This document shows, in pieces, positions 32,865 to 41,153 of a stretch of 64,000 nucleotides of DNA (position 1 is the stretch's first letter; every line of letters begins with the position of its first letter). A program made the translations under genes and the position numbers. This DNA is from Chitinophagaceae bacterium (lineage in GTDB: Bacteria > Bacteroidota > Bacteroidia > Cytophagales > Cytophagaceae). The DNA lies in contig JAQBNU010000027.1 in the NCBI GenBank assembly GCA_028288365.1, positions 1 to 64,000 on the forward strand, in the 5' to 3' direction. The notes beneath the pieces are model-generated. The model made no database searches and was not told the origin of the DNA. It saw only the letters and a program-made list of their open reading frames with translations.

Positions 32865-33491
32865 ATGAAAAAATTATGTATCGCATTCAGCATGCTGCTG
32901 TTGACAGCATTTGCCGCACAGGCGCAAGAAACATCTGTTGGTATTACAGCAGGCTTTGGTCACTCCTGGCTGTCGAATCAGGACGGTAAAACTTTATTTC
33001 ATCCGTCTTTAAACATAGGCGGAACATTCATCTATAGCACCGCTACCCATTGGGGATTTGGCTTCGATGTCAAATATTCCAGAGAAGGCAATCATGTGCG
33101 TTACTCTCCATCCGATAATACAGTATGGAATAACCTGGATTATGTTCGTGTCCCGGTTCGTGTGACATATTTCTTCAATACCCTTGATAGCAAAATCCGT
33201 CCAAAAATTTCCTTGGCTCCAACCATGGGCTTCTTGGCAGCGGCACATTACATCGCACACGATGGCAATGGGCGTGAGTATGCGAACGTGAGTAACAAAG
33301 ACAATGTCAACGGATTTGACTTTGGTTTAAACGCAGCGATTGGCGTGAACTTCCGTGTGACAGAAAGAATGTGGTTCACAACAGAATTGGCGTATTACAA
33401 TGGTTTTGCTAATGTGAGCAAAAGTGGCAACACAGCATTGAACCGTAATGCCAACATCAACCTAGGTCTTACTTATGGCATAGGAAAATAA
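32865..33491 (+). CDS. Outer-membrane beta-barrel protein
   Basis: 208 residues from ATG 32865; an in-frame ATG at 32817 is weaker because the signal peptide begins at 32865. The signal peptide is MKKLCIAFSMLLLTAFAAQAQ. The mature part has eight or so alternating beta strands ending in WFTTELAYYNGFANVSK, NANINLGLTYGIGK, the small porin-like barrel pattern. No enzyme motif. A hairpin at 33513 is 22 bases after the stop. Confidence 0.82.
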   Translation: MKKLCIAFSMLLLTAFAAQAQETSVGITAGFGHSWLSNQDGKTLFHPSLNIGGTFIYSTATHWGFGFDVKYSREGNHVRYSPSDNTVWNNLDYVRVPVRVTYFFNTLDSKIRPKISLAPTMGFLAAAHYIAHDGNGREYANVSNKDNVNGFDFGLNAAIGVNFRVTERMWFTTELAYYNGFANVSKSGNTALNRNANINLGLTYGIGK

Positions 33492-33512
33492 TCATAGGAT
33501 TCTATTCCTATG

Positions 33513-33549
33513 CAGAAAGGGAGTTGCAGCGACTGCAACTCCCTTTCTG
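33513..33549 (+). terminator. Strong hairpin, probable terminator
   Basis: CAGAAAGGGAGTTGCAG pairs with CTGCAACTCCCTTTCTG, a perfect 17-base stem with loop CGA. A short T run follows (TTTTC). It is downstream of the barrel gene. The longer start of the next ORF lies inside this hairpin, so ATG 33590 is preferred for that gene. Confidence 0.8.
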
Positions 33550-33589
33550 TTTTCTGGTATTTGAAAAAAGGAATACCGATTTTTACCAG

Positions 33590-34258
33590 ATGAACATCAA
33601 CGAATTCCTGATCAAACGTTATCGCCTGTCGCAGGAAGAGAGCGTTGTTTTTTTGCAGGAACATGAAGTGTTGATCAATGAAGAGAAAGCCAGTCAGCGT
33701 CAGAAGTTAGACAAAAGAGACAGCTTGATGATTGATCGGCAACTCATCCGTGAAGCGGCAGCCTATAGCTATTACGCCTTCTACAAACCACGTGGTATCG
33801 AGTGTACCTTGAATCCTGAGATTGCAGATAATTTATTGAACATCCTTCCCTTCGGTGAACATGTATATCCCATCGGGCGATTGGATAAGGAATCGGAAGG
33901 TTTGTTGATCCTGACCAACGACGGACGATTGTATAAAGACATTGCCTTTGCCGATCGCTTCAAAGAAAAAGAATACGAAGTGGCTGTTGATCGTTCACTT
34001 ACAAAAGAGGCTTTACATCAGCTTTCACAAGGTATTCTCATCAAAGGTCAATTGACCAGATCGGCAATTGTTCGTGTGATAGACGACACACATTTTAATA
34101 TTGTATTGACACAAGGAATCAACCGCCAGATTCGGCGTATGTGTTACAAGTTGGGTTATGAGGTGCTTTCGTTAAAGAGAATACGCATTGCGAAAATTGT
34201 AGTAGGACAATTAAAACCAGGAGAATATAAGTTGTTAAGTAAAGAAGAAAATTTTTGA
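33590..34258 (+). CDS. rluF: 23S rRNA pseudouridine synthase, RluF-like
   Basis: 222 residues from ATG 33590. N-terminal S4 domain (NINEFLIKRY, VFLQEHEVLIN, IDRQLI) is followed by the catalytic domain with YAFYKPRGIEC, the active-site Asp99 in IGRLDKESEGLLIL, and QGINRQIRRM near 180. The S4 plus RsuA/RluF layout and the GRLDxxSEG motif match RluF, which modifies 23S rRNA U2604 in E. coli; the target here is inferred. It is followed within 33 bases by a small membrane protein and a secreted protein, so an operon may run to 35183. Confidence 0.85.
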   Translation: MNINEFLIKRYRLSQEESVVFLQEHEVLINEEKASQRQKLDKRDSLMIDRQLIREAAAYSYYAFYKPRGIECTLNPEIADNLLNILPFGEHVYPIGRLDKESEGLLILTNDGRLYKDIAFADRFKEKEYEVAVDRSLTKEALHQLSQGILIKGQLTRSAIVRVIDDTHFNIVLTQGINRQIRRMCYKLGYEVLSLKRIRIAKIVVGQLKPGEYKLLSKEENF

Positions 34259-34290
34259 ATAACTTGCATTGCGCTATACCATCCTCTATC

Positions 34291-34467
34291 ATGCAAACGT
34301 TTAAGAAAGTACTGCTTTACATCGCTTTGTTTTTCATCTGGCTGATCAGCAGCTATTGCATCATTACCACTAATTTCTTTGAGTTTAATTTTCCGATGAG
34401 TCTGTTGTTTTTGTTTCTTCCTATCGGCGGTGTAGCTGTGGCAGCATTTTATCTGAGAAAAAAATAG
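34291..34467 (+). CDS. Small two-helix membrane protein
   Basis: 58 residues from ATG 34291; a TTG at 34255 overlaps the stop of the upstream gene. Two membrane helices (about 8-27 and 35-52) are joined by a short loop with FFEFNFPM. The end is LRKK, giving Lys/Arg at the inner side. It lies 32 bases behind rluF and 8 bases before the next gene. Function unknown. Confidence 0.6.
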   Translation: MQTFKKVLLYIALFFIWLISSYCIITTNFFEFNFPMSLLFLFLPIGGVAVAAFYLRKK

Positions 34468-34475
34468 CACGAACA

Positions 34476-35183
34476 ATGAAGACCTTCCTTTTTTTTGGTT
34501 TGTTTTTCCTTTTGCATGTTTCTTTGCAAGCACAAGGAATAACGATTCAACAATTGCCTTGCGGAGTTTGGGGTCAGGAAAATTGGACGGCGTATACAGA
34601 AGAGGATCTTCGAAGCCAACTCTTTCCGGCACCGACGAACATACAAGATTACTACCTGAACCCGGTTCATAATGATATACTTTCTTTATCCAACGACAGT
34701 GATGCCGGTTACATCAATAACATTCAATGCATCCGTTGGGCGCTGGAGGCGGTCGATACACCTTATAAAGTAACGATCAGTGAAAATGGAAAAAGAATCA
34801 TATTGTACGATGCGGTGACAACAGGCTGCGGCTTGATTTTATTTCCCGACAGTTTATTGCATTCCAGGTTCTCTACCTTGCAGGTGGTGTTAGAGCGACA
34901 GGGTCATCCTACCTCTTATTTTTCCTGGGTGGCCATGCTGAAAGGACAACGTAACAAATGGATGAACAACTTGCACAATTGTGGAGACATCTACCAGCAG
35001 GTGGATCTGTTGCTGAGGTATCAAAAATATAGAGAAGCCTTGTCGATGCTGGAGATAGAAAAGCTGCGAAGAGGCAATGATCCTGTTTTTGATAAATTAT
35101 ACTGGAAGACCTTGAGCAGAATTAAAATATGTCCGCTGGTGCTTTACAGAAATTATAATTTGGCTCCCGATATCACCCGATAA
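34476..35183 (+). CDS. Secreted protein of unknown function
   Basis: 235 residues with signal peptide MKTFLFFGLFFLLHVSLQAQ. The mature part has a Cys-containing head (QLPCGVWGQENW), a TISENGKRIILYDAV segment and a C-terminal helical part with LLRYQKYREALSMLE, a TPR-like half repeat. The gene starts 8 bases after the small membrane protein and is probably cotranscribed with it. No family recognised. Confidence 0.65.
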   Translation: MKTFLFFGLFFLLHVSLQAQGITIQQLPCGVWGQENWTAYTEEDLRSQLFPAPTNIQDYYLNPVHNDILSLSNDSDAGYINNIQCIRWALEAVDTPYKVTISENGKRIILYDAVTTGCGLILFPDSLLHSRFSTLQVVLERQGHPTSYFSWVAMLKGQRNKWMNNLHNCGDIYQQVDLLLRYQKYREALSMLEIEKLRRGNDPVFDKLYWKTLSRIKICPLVLYRNYNLAPDITR

Positions 35184-35201
35184 CTGATTACGCTATTACT
35201 T

Positions 35202-35315
35202 ATGAAGCCTGTTCACCTTGTCATGGTTATTTCTGTGGCTACCATTTTAATCACCACCAGCATCTATTACCTCCTTCAAAAAAGAGAAAATAAGTTGTGG
35301 ACTGTTTTCATTTAA
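35202..35315 (+). CDS. Small single-helix membrane peptide (37 residues)
   Basis: ATG 35202 reads MKPVHLVMVISVATILITTS and continues to YYLLQKRENKLWTVFI, stop TAA 35313-35315. One membrane helix (5-25) with a basic cytoplasmic side (QKRENK). It begins 18 bases after the secreted protein. Like the peptide at 30247 it is too short for standard gene finding, and the case rests on composition and context. Confidence 0.4.
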   Translation: MKPVHLVMVISVATILITTSIYYLLQKRENKLWTVFI

Positions 35316-35556
35316 TTGGTGTAAAACAAAAACAAATGGTGTGATCATTGCGACATAAGTTTTTTTTAATTTTTCTCACATCCTTCAGTTAGCCACTGAT
35401 TAGCCATAAACCAATTTTCACCGAAGATCAATTGCGATCTGTTTGTTTACATTAGGGAAGAAGTGTTGTCTTGTATATATTGGTAAGTGTATAACACAAT
35501 TGAAAACGAGCGAAAGCCCTTTCGTTTGTTCTCAACCAGCTAAAAACAATGCTTTT

Positions 35557-38097
35557 ATGACCCACATGAACAGCCTGCTATGCAGTTTGCTGCTATTCCT
35601 ATTTACCCTGAGCGCGCAGGCCACGACACGCACCGTAACCAGTGTATTGGATAATGGAACGGCTGGTACCCTGAGAACAGTCCTTTCCGCATCTGCTAAT
35701 GGAGACATCATCCAGTTCAACATTACCGGTGCAAGTCCACATGTGATTTCGCTTGCTTCTGTGATAGCCATTACGCAAAGTAATCTAACCTTGGATGCCA
35801 CCACGCAATCGGATTATACTTGTGGCAATCCGACCGTAGTCATTGATCTGGCATCTCCCTACCCTTCTACATTTACCGTACAGGGAACCGGGAATATAAT
35901 CAAAGGCATTTCTTTTCGTAATCTGCTATTTGCCTTCAATGGAGGAGGATCTCATCAGGTATTGGGTTGTTGGTTTAACCTTAACGACACAGGTGCTGCT
36001 ATCTCAGGCAATAACATTGGCGCAAGTCTCATGACATTCACTAATTCTACCGGTAATACCATTGGTGGCACAGCTTGCGGAACACGCAATGTTTTTTCTA
36101 TGGGTGGAGCAACCTATACTTATCAGGGTGCGATCAGAGTCAACTCGGGCTGCAACAATACTATTTTTCGAGGAAATTATTTCGGTACAGATAAGACCGC
36201 AATGACGTTACTGAATCAAAACAGCGATCATATCCTTTGGATCACAAACTCCACCGGTGTTACGATAGATCAGAATGTCATCTGCGGAGCACAACCAGTT
36301 GGTGCGATTGGCGGCTTTGGTATTTATACGGATGGTGCCAGTGCCAATGGATTAACTATAACGAATAATAAAATAGGCGTGCGTTCAGACGGCACCGACG
36401 GCGGAGCCACGTGGGGCAATGCATACGGAGGTGCTGCTGTTGAATCGACCACGTGCAATAGTTTTACATTCAACAACAATATCGTTTGTCGGAATGGATT
36501 GGTTGCCGGTGCAGACATTCAGAAGTGTGGCTTGTACCTGAAGTCTTCTTGCGCAACGGTGAACATAAAAAATAATTTCGTTGGCATCACGCCTACATAC
36601 CAATTGGCGGGCAATTACTTTACTGGTATTTTCGTCAATGGAACATGCAGCAATGTTACGATCGACAACAACTACATTGGCAACAACGGTTACACACTTG
36701 GCAATGGCGATGAATCACACGGACTTTCTTTGGAACAATCGTGTACCAACGTCAGCATTACCAATAACTATATCGGCACGAACGCTGCGAGTGCGGATCT
36801 TGGCAATGGTTGTTCAGGCATTACCATTTCGGGAGGTAGCAATTATACCATCACTGGAAACATCGTCAGCTTTAACAAAGGCAAGCGTAGCACCATTCCA
36901 AACGCAGGTATCGTGTTTACCGCTACGACAGATGTGGTGGTGCAAGGCAATACGCTGGGTGGTGGACTCATTGCGGGTGTTGGTCCTGCGGGACAAAATA
37001 ACCAGGGTAATAATTTAGATGGAGGCGCAGGACTTTTTATATCAGGAGCTTCAGCCCGTTTCAGAATTGGTGGCATGAGTGCGGGGCAACAAAATAAAAT
37101 TTCTTACAACAGAGGCAATGGCATAGAAGTACAAAATGGAGACTATATCGAGATGCGCTGGAACAGTTTGTTTTGCAACGGTGCGAAAGCCATCGATTTG
37201 AATTATGGAACTGCCGCCGCCGCCAATAATAATTTCGGAAACGGTACAGTCAGCATCACGACTCCTGCCAGTGTGCCGCCATCCGGACTATCTGGTACAC
37301 GGCCAGCAAACAGCATCATGGATGTATTCGGTACGGGCTCTTGCGCCAGCAGTTCTTCCTGCATCGTACAATCGGAATACCGTTACACCAATACGTATGT
37401 ACCAGCTACTTCAGGCGTAGCCGGTACGACCTGGTCTTATGTCAATGGAAGTACGATGTACAATGACCTTAGCGCGCAAGCTACCGGAAGTGGTGGAGAT
37501 TGCAACTTGACGTATTGTCGTACGTCGGAGTTTGCTCCCTGTATAGACAATGTACTTCCGGTCACTTTGGTTCGATTCGATGTTACACGTGAAGGTGAAA
37601 CGGCGGTGCTGAACTGGCAAACGGCGCAGGAAAAAAATGCGAGTCACTTCGTCATTGAACGTAGCAGTGATGGACAACATTTCACACCGATAGGTAGCGT
37701 ATCGGCTACGGGTACAGAAACATCCGGTCAGCAGTATCATTACACAGATGAAGAAGCCATGAAAGGAACTTCATACTACCGTCTGCGTGAAGAAGATTTG
37801 GATGGTCAATTGTCGTACAGTGAAATCAGAGTCCTGTTTGTAGAAGAACCAGTTTCCTTTTACACCAGTCCCAATCCCAACAACGGAAATTTTAACGTTC
37901 ATCTTTCAGGACTGGCTGCTGCCGTCACCTTGCAAGTACACGACTTATTAGGAAATTTAGTATATACTCAGCGTTTAATCTTAACTTCGCAACAAGCAAC
38001 GATACCAGTAACGCTGAGTGGTCAGCACATCGGTATGTATGTTGTGAGTGTAACAGACGGCCAGACCAGGCATGTGTCGAAAGTTACGGTAGAGTAA
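35557..38097 (+). CDS. Large secreted beta-helix protein with FN3-like and T9SS type-A domains
   Basis: 846 residues from ATG 35557 (35566 is an alternative). The signal peptide is ...LLCSLLLFLFTLSAQA. Residues 30-620 form repeated short beta strands with NNxIGTN and NSTGNTIGG-type motifs (NxxxxxNxIG), a right-handed parallel beta helix of the DUF1565/pectate-lyase-like type. An FN3-like part (LPVTLVRFDVTREGETAVLNW, ASHFVIERSSDGQHF) and a T9SS type-A domain (SPNPNNGNFNVHLSG, LQVHDLLGNLVY, GMYVVSVTDGQ) follow. It is a probable surface adhesin or polysaccharide-binding protein (inference). Homology of the helix to lyases is not shown by catalytic residues. Confidence 0.85.
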   Translation: MTHMNSLLCSLLLFLFTLSAQATTRTVTSVLDNGTAGTLRTVLSASANGDIIQFNITGASPHVISLASVIAITQSNLTLDATTQSDYTCGNPTVVIDLASPYPSTFTVQGTGNIIKGISFRNLLFAFNGGGSHQVLGCWFNLNDTGAAISGNNIGASLMTFTNSTGNTIGGTACGTRNVFSMGGATYTYQGAIRVNSGCNNTIFRGNYFGTDKTAMTLLNQNSDHILWITNSTGVTIDQNVICGAQPVGAIGGFGIYTDGASANGLTITNNKIGVRSDGTDGGATWGNAYGGAAVESTTCNSFTFNNNIVCRNGLVAGADIQKCGLYLKSSCATVNIKNNFVGITPTYQLAGNYFTGIFVNGTCSNVTIDNNYIGNNGYTLGNGDESHGLSLEQSCTNVSITNNYIGTNAASADLGNGCSGITISGGSNYTITGNIVSFNKGKRSTIPNAGIVFTATTDVVVQGNTLGGGLIAGVGPAGQNNQGNNLDGGAGLFISGASARFRIGGMSAGQQNKISYNRGNGIEVQNGDYIEMRWNSLFCNGAKAIDLNYGTAAAANNNFGNGTVSITTPASVPPSGLSGTRPANSIMDVFGTGSCASSSSCIVQSEYRYTNTYVPATSGVAGTTWSYVNGSTMYNDLSAQATGSGGDCNLTYCRTSEFAPCIDNVLPVTLVRFDVTREGETAVLNWQTAQEKNASHFVIERSSDGQHFTPIGSVSATGTETSGQQYHYTDEEAMKGTSYYRLREEDLDGQLSYSEIRVLFVEEPVSFYTSPNPNNGNFNVHLSGLAAAVTLQVHDLLGNLVYTQRLILTSQQATIPVTLSGQHIGMYVVSVTDGQTRHVSKVTVE

Positions 38098-38117
38098 TAC
38101 GAAAGAATCATCAGCAC

Positions 38118-38327
38118 ATGAACGGCACCATCAGAGCCAACATCAAACCCGGTGCCCGGGTAAAAATTGTTTTGAAGAAAGACCAGAAGAAAGGCACATT
38201 AACAGAAGGCATTGTAAAAGATTTATTGACCAGTGTTCCCAAACATCACCGTGGCATCAAGGTCAGGCTGGAAGATGGCCAGATCGGAAGAGTGCAGGAG
38301 ATCATCGAAGAGGAAGATTCCTTATAA
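38118..38327 (+). CDS. ywbE: YwbE family protein
   Basis: 69 residues. The NGTIRANIKPGARVKIVLKKDQ start and LTEGIVKDLLTSVPKHHRGIKVRLEDGQIGRVQEI centre match the YwbE family of small KOW-like beta proteins found in Bacillus and Bacteroidota. The RNA- or ribosome-related role is not established. It is 20 bases after the T9SS gene and 57 bases before the next gene. Confidence 0.88.
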   Translation: MNGTIRANIKPGARVKIVLKKDQKKGTLTEGIVKDLLTSVPKHHRGIKVRLEDGQIGRVQEIIEEEDSL

Positions 38328-38384
38328 GTTTTTTGAAGGAGCTTGGCTTGTATTTTGTGTAAGGAAGAGAAAAACATCTTCTAC

Positions 38385-38819
38385 ATGAAAGAGCAAAGCT
38401 ACCAGCACCACATTCGCTATTATACCACGCATCACTTTATTTTTTATCCGGTAGTATTGGCGGCTACAATGAGTTGTGTTTATTTTTCTTTTCATGATGT
38501 GCCGAATCGGTTGATTTGGCTGGCATTGACAGGTACTTTACTGATGATCGCTTGGTTGTCTTATATGCTGAGACAGCATTATGCACTCAACAATCAAAAC
38601 CGAATTGTCAGATTGGAAATGCGTTTCCGCTATTATGTATTGACGCACGAACGTTTCGAACCGATAGAAGCGCAGTTGACCTTGAGTCAATTATTTGCTT
38701 TGCGCTTTGCCTGCGACGAAGAACTACCTGCGCTTGTGCAACGTGCGTTAAAAGAAAGTCTTTCCCCTGATCAGATCAGATCAAACAAGCGGTGCGGACC
38801 TGGTTGCCGGATCATATGA
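38385..38819 (+). CDS. DUF6526 family membrane protein with C-terminal frameshift
   Basis: 144 residues as read. MKEQSYQHHIRYYTTHHFIFYP, two membrane helices (about 22-39, 45-62), MLRQHYALNNQNRIVRLEMRFRYY and FALRFACDEELPAL are typical of DUF6526. At 38769-38783 the unit GATCA is repeated three times. With one copy removed, the frame continues as DQIKQAVRTWLPDHMRV to TAA 38825-38827, the end I expect for this family; as written it ends in RSNKRCGPGCRII. Either an insertion is present in this strain or assembly, or the site slips. The start is ATG 38385, since 38343 is TTG. Confidence 0.8.
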   Translation: MKEQSYQHHIRYYTTHHFIFYPVVLAATMSCVYFSFHDVPNRLIWLALTGTLLMIAWLSYMLRQHYALNNQNRIVRLEMRFRYYVLTHERFEPIEAQLTLSQLFALRFACDEELPALVQRALKESLSPDQIRSNKRCGPGCRII

Positions 38820-38831
38820 GGGTATAATTTA

Positions 38832-40817
38832 TTAGTTAGAAATTAATTCTATCCAGTTATTAAATTCTTTTCCGCAAGGACTCCTATAATAGTAATAATA
38901 AATACCATCGCTGAGTGAACTACCGTCAAATTCATTCTGGTAATTGTTGTTTTGATACACCATATTTCCCCAGGAATTAGCAACTGTGAAAGTTCCTCCC
39001 AACAAATCATGGTGAAGGTGAAAAGTATCGTTTTTACCGTCTCTATTTTTGGTGATTAGATTAGGAAAAAAATTATCTGGTTGACGAATAGAAACATTTA
39101 TTGTATTTGTTTGAAGAGTACATGCACCAAAGCTTACAGAAAGGTTGTAGTTTCCAGCTGTCGAAACACTAAGAGAAGAATTAGTGGAGCCGTCAGACCA
39201 TAGGTAAGAAAATAGATTGTCAGTAAGAGGAGAAGACAATAAAATACTTTCACCTGGACAAAGAATAGGATCTGTACCTATCGTTGCATTAGAAGGGAAA
39301 GCATTAACGGACGTTTCGACTCTAAGACTACAAATATCTTTTGTAATGTCTACCCAGTATTTGCCAGGTGTTGATATCGTAATAGTTTCAGAAGTATCGT
39401 TTGTTGACCAATGATACTTATATCCAGGATTTCCAGCATCTAGTATTAATGGTGTAAGATTGCAAAATTCATAATATGGAAGAAGAACATTATTATTCGA
39501 GGTGCAAATCAAAGATGAACACGTATTTGTCACATTTAGTATAGTGTCTTGAATGAACGGAGTCATGGAATATCTCTCGCCATAATAACTATTAAGTGTA
39601 TTAACAGAAATAGTGGTGGGGTTAATATTTGCAATAGAGTAGGCGAAAGTATTAGACGAGCAATTAAGTCCGATATTACCATTATTGTCTGTTCTTACAA
39701 TATAAATGTCCTTACCTCCACTACCATTTTTTGTGAAGCCACAGGCAATCGTACCATTTACTCCAACGGTTTTAAGATCAGCGAAGGAATCATCTTTTAC
39801 TCCACCATATGTTTTTGACCATAATAAATTTCCATTGTCGTCGCAACGAAATAAAGAACCATTATATCCTAAACTATTTCCCATGTCAGAAGAACCAGCA
39901 ACGGTAATTTCTCCGTTAGGAGAATAGGCTAAAGAAAATGATTCATCATAATTCCTTGTTCCGAATGCTCTAGACCATATAGTATTTCCTGTAGTATCAA
40001 ATTTATAAATCCAAATATCACGACTCCCAATACTTGCTGATTCAGTTTCACCAATGGCAAGAAAAGAAGAACCATGCGAAGAGCAATTGTAAAAACAGCT
40101 ATAACCAGTGTTAAAGCTGTTTACTCTTGACCACTGAAATAATCCATCATGTGCTATTTTACTGATGATACCAGAACTTAAACCTGTGCCAAAGCTATTG
40201 GTATAACCTACAACCATATATCCATCATCAGATTCACTGAACCCATAATAAGTTTCATTATTTCCTCCGTCATAAACATTATACCATTCAAGAGAACCTG
40301 TACTATCTGTTTTCATAAGGACTGCATCCGAATACGGAGACGACAATAATTGATTGTTTCCAGCCATTAAAAAGCCTCCGTCTTTTGTAATGCTTAGAAA
40401 AGATGGACCGCCATTATCATAAGTACTTTGCCATAACAAATTTCCGTTGACATTAAATTTTGCTAATGTATAGCACAATGCGTTTGCCTGAGGACCTGTA
40501 TTCACGACAACTTCGCCACCTACAATATATCCATTGTCACAGGTTTGTCTTACTGCTCTTCCACAGTCGTTACCAGCATTCTTAATTATACGGAACCATT
40601 CTTGTTGACCAAGACTATCAATTTTCATTATAAAAATATCGAAATCTATTCCTCCAGCCTTTGTTCTTCCTGTAACGACAAACCCCTTGTCGTTTGTGTT
40701 TTCTATGAAATAAGCCTCATCGTCATATGCACTTCCATAGGTTTTTTCAAAATAAGTCTGACTATATAGTGTTCGTGAAATATAAAAAAGGGAAAGCAAA
40801 AAAATCTTGAACTTCAT
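38832..40817 (-). CDS. AT-rich secreted beta-propeller protein with T9SS type-B sorting domain
   Basis: 661 residues with signal peptide ...YISRTLYSQ. Residues 20-370 have repeated WSRxxGTxNYDES / DDGYMVVGYT / GEITVAGSS segments (beta-propeller, SBBP-like). Two Ig-like segments (GYKYHWSTNDTSETI, FSYLWSDGSTNSSLS) and a C-terminal type-B (gliding motility-associated) domain with FFPNLITKNRDGKNDTFHL, NSWGNMVYQ and SDGIYYYYYR complete it. It is clearly more AT-rich than neighbours and uses different codons (many ATA, AAT), hinting at later transfer (inference). Its stop lies 5 bases past the restored stop of the neighbour gene on the other strand. Confidence 0.85.
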   Translation of the reverse strand: MKFKIFLLSLFYISRTLYSQTYFEKTYGSAYDDEAYFIENTNDKGFVVTGRTKAGGIDFDIFIMKIDSLGQQEWFRIIKNAGNDCGRAVRQTCDNGYIVGGEVVVNTGPQANALCYTLAKFNVNGNLLWQSTYDNGGPSFLSITKDGGFLMAGNNQLLSSPYSDAVLMKTDSTGSLEWYNVYDGGNNETYYGFSESDDGYMVVGYTNSFGTGLSSGIISKIAHDGLFQWSRVNSFNTGYSCFYNCSSHGSSFLAIGETESASIGSRDIWIYKFDTTGNTIWSRAFGTRNYDESFSLAYSPNGEITVAGSSDMGNSLGYNGSLFRCDDNGNLLWSKTYGGVKDDSFADLKTVGVNGTIACGFTKNGSGGKDIYIVRTDNNGNIGLNCSSNTFAYSIANINPTTISVNTLNSYYGERYSMTPFIQDTILNVTNTCSSLICTSNNNVLLPYYEFCNLTPLILDAGNPGYKYHWSTNDTSETITISTPGKYWVDITKDICSLRVETSVNAFPSNATIGTDPILCPGESILLSSPLTDNLFSYLWSDGSTNSSLSVSTAGNYNLSVSFGACTLQTNTINVSIRQPDNFFPNLITKNRDGKNDTFHLHHDLLGGTFTVANSWGNMVYQNNNYQNEFDGSSLSDGIYYYYYRSPCGKEFNNWIELISN

Positions 40818-40937
40818 ATATACTATTTCTGCGTGAAAGCGATTGTTAACTCAAAGGAACTATCCAATAACGTTTCGCTATTTTATATAGTATAGATAAG
40901 GTGTATTATGTAAAGTAATTTTATTTATCTTGAATCC

Positions 40938-41153
40938 ATGAGCACAGTCATCCTACAACGATTTAACAGTCCCATAGAAGCCAACATTGTCAAAGGACTC
41001 TTGGAAGCGAACGGTATTTTTTCTTTTCTGCAAGACGAACATTCTATTGGTATTAATCCCTTGTATAACATTGCGCTGGGAGGCATCAAGTTGATTGTTA
41101 CGGCTGAGGATGAGGAACGCGCAAGGACGCTTCTTTCGCAACCAATCGATTGA
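40938..41153 (+). CDS. DUF2007 family protein
   Basis: 71 residues. VILQRFNSPIEANIVKGLLEANGIFSFLQDE, then GIKLIVTAEDEERARTLL, is the DUF2007 (putative signal-transducing/ferredoxin-like) pattern. Its 3' end runs 56 bases into the 3' end of malQ on the other strand (41098-41153), so the two genes converge and overlap. Function unknown. Confidence 0.85.
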   Translation: MSTVILQRFNSPIEANIVKGLLEANGIFSFLQDEHSIGINPLYNIALGGIKLIVTAEDEERARTLLSQPID

